Below are positions 63,060 through 64,000 of a DNA stretch of 64,000 bases, piece by piece. Position numbers and translations under genes: made by a program. This DNA is from Bacteroidales bacterium (GTDB lineage Bacteria; Bacteroidota; Bacteroidia; Bacteroidales; Paludibacteraceae). Within the stretch, counting starts at the first letter, position 1; each line of letters starts with the position of its first letter. Location: assembly GCA_015061115.1 (NCBI GenBank), contig SUXE01000005.1:124001-188000 (forward strand), given 5' to 3'. Below the pieces are notes generated by a model that worked only from the letters and a program-made list of their open reading frames with translations, was not told where the DNA came from and searched no databases.

Positions 63060-64000
63060 ATGGAAAGAAACTGGAAGAATCTTGACGAGAAATGGAACGG
63101 GGAGGCTGTGGCTCCCAAGACGGTCCTCAGCATGAAGATGACAAAGAGCTATGAGGACGCTAAGAGGAACGGAAGCCTGGACAAGGCAGTGGAGGTCGTC
63201 GCCGAACTTGTGGGCGACGGCAGGGATTACAGGGATCTCTTCACAGACAAGGACGCTGTGCTTGTGCCTGTGATGGGGGAGGAGAGGACGCAGGGGAAGA
63301 ACCAGCTTCCCATCGCCCTCGCCATGAAGCTCTCCGAACTCGGCGGTCAGCAGGTGAACATGAGCGTTTCCGGAACGCACCCGAAGGCTCGCACCGGAGC
63401 CACATGGCTCGACAGGGTGATGTCTCCGCTTCCGAAATGGAGCGGCGAGATACAGAGCGGAAGGAACTACATCATCGTCGACGACGTGATTACATCGGGC
63501 ATCACAGCCAACAGCCTGAAGGACTGGATAGAGGGGAAGGGCGGCAGGGTCACAGCCGTGACCGCCCTCGCCGTGAGCCGTTACGGCAGAAAGCTCGGGG
63601 TCACGGAGGAACAGGCGGAGAGGATAAAGGAGCTTGACAGGGAAGAGTGCGGAGGTGCGTTGGGGACGTTCTACAAGTGGAGGTACGCCGACGGCATAGA
63701 GGGCATGACGCACCATGAGGCTAAGTTTGTCATCGAATCGAAGAACGTGAGGAAGGAGATCGCCCTTGTCGTCGAGTACGCAGGCTACTCCATCGGGGAG
63801 AAGAAGGAGAGGGAAGAGAAGGGTTACGGGGCTTTCGACTGGGAGGAAGCCCTTTCGGACCCAAACGCAAAGGAAAGGATCCTGAACAACGAGGAGAGGC
63901 TGAACGCCATCTTCTCCAGAAGCGCGGGAAAGAGGGAAGACCTCATCGGATGGATGGACGGTGAAACGGCGAAAGTGACGGTGCCATGGTTCATCAAGGC
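63060..64000 (+). CDS. Phosphoribosyltransferase-domain protein, 3' end outside window
   Basis: At least 313 residues, open at the right edge. The PRPP-binding loop YIIVDDVITSG is at about 138-148 with two acidic residues followed by TSG, as in type I phosphoribosyltransferases; an upstream strand AVLVPVMGEERTQGKNQLP carries the expected loop. Residues after ~190 (KWRYADGIEGMTHHEAKFVI ... GYGAFDWEEALSDP) do not belong to the core and are unknown. Downstream of the ArdC-like gene in an apparent operon. The substrate base is not evident. Confidence 0.75.
   Translation, partial: MERNWKNLDEKWNGEAVAPKTVLSMKMTKSYEDAKRNGSLDKAVEVVAELVGDGRDYRDLFTDKDAVLVPVMGEERTQGKNQLPIALAMKLSELGGQQVNMSVSGTHPKARTGATWLDRVMSPLPKWSGEIQSGRNYIIVDDVITSGITANSLKDWIEGKGGRVTAVTALAVSRYGRKLGVTEEQAERIKELDREECGGALGTFYKWRYADGIEGMTHHEAKFVIESKNVRKEIALVVEYAGYSIGEKKEREEKGYGAFDWEEALSDPNAKERILNNEERLNAIFSRSAGKREDLIGWMDGETAKVTVPWFIK

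Larger units (their letters stand above)
40160..64000. mobile_element. Integrated conjugative-type element, left part (right end outside window)
   Basis: Supported by TraN, topoisomerase III, a Toprim primase, SSB, PcfJ, PcfK, a DUF3945 protein and an ArdC-like protein, all typical of Bacteroidetes conjugative elements, and by a shared promoter family found only here. No integrase, relaxase, coupling protein or attachment site is seen, so the exact left edge is uncertain and the transfer genes must lie to the right or be absent. Confidence 0.75.

Overview
The window reads as a Bacteroidales-type (Bacteroidetes) chromosome segment joined to part of an integrated conjugative-type element. Evidence for the host group: two core type IX secretion (T9SS) genes, porU and porV; a secreted giant protein ending in a T9SS sorting domain; the block nusB-yajC-ybbR-coaE-dxs; and promoters of the Bacteroidetes form (TTTG, about 20 nt, TAnnTTTG). 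No rRNA, tRNA, integrase or CRISPR array was seen. All functional calls rest on reading the sequence; no search was run.

1-25,177 (+): five tightly spaced large genes, the first cut by the left edge. They encode a >4,370-residue repeat protein (beta-helix end, about six five-domain super-repeats, SprB-like repeats, T9SS sorting domain), a predicted outer-membrane barrel, a TANFOR-like protein with an HExxH protease motif, a 1,253-residue exported protein of unknown role, and a fibronectin-III protein. They look like one operon for a surface or secreted assembly.

25,178-40,237: ordinary chromosome. It holds an Lrp/AsnC regulator, a periplasmic rhodanese, dxs, coaE, ybbR, yajC, nusB, porV, porU, an FAH-family enzyme, a decayed duplicate of the start of porU, a SUI1 factor, a DUF6794 protein, a deformylase-like protein and an HD hydrolase. 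The intergenic stretches carry simple (AATTATGCATT)-type repeats and REP-like hairpins.

40,238-64,000: mobile element, running off the right edge. A plus-strand operon (Toprim primase, TraN, a coiled-coil protein, topoisomerase III) is followed by a minus-strand cargo/maintenance section (SSB, PcfJ, PcfK, zinc-finger proteins and small unknown proteins). After that comes a GC-richer plus-strand section (DUF3945 protein, helical protein, two proteins sharing a C-terminal domain, one of them ArdC-like, and a phosphoribosyltransferase).

The most unusual content is non-coding and lies in the element. Ten minus-strand promoters share exact -33/-7 spacing, and eight of them also share near-identical flanks. 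Several carry a conserved leader, and at least two have no gene and end at a terminator, so they are small-RNA candidates. A 600-bp gene-free block at 49.2-49.8 kb is a twice-repeated set of three different long hairpins, each preceded by a small AAGG-N4/5-CCTT hairpin. A palindrome TATATCC-N5-GGATATA occurs three times. Two tandem leader hairpins before traN show a compensatory base change.
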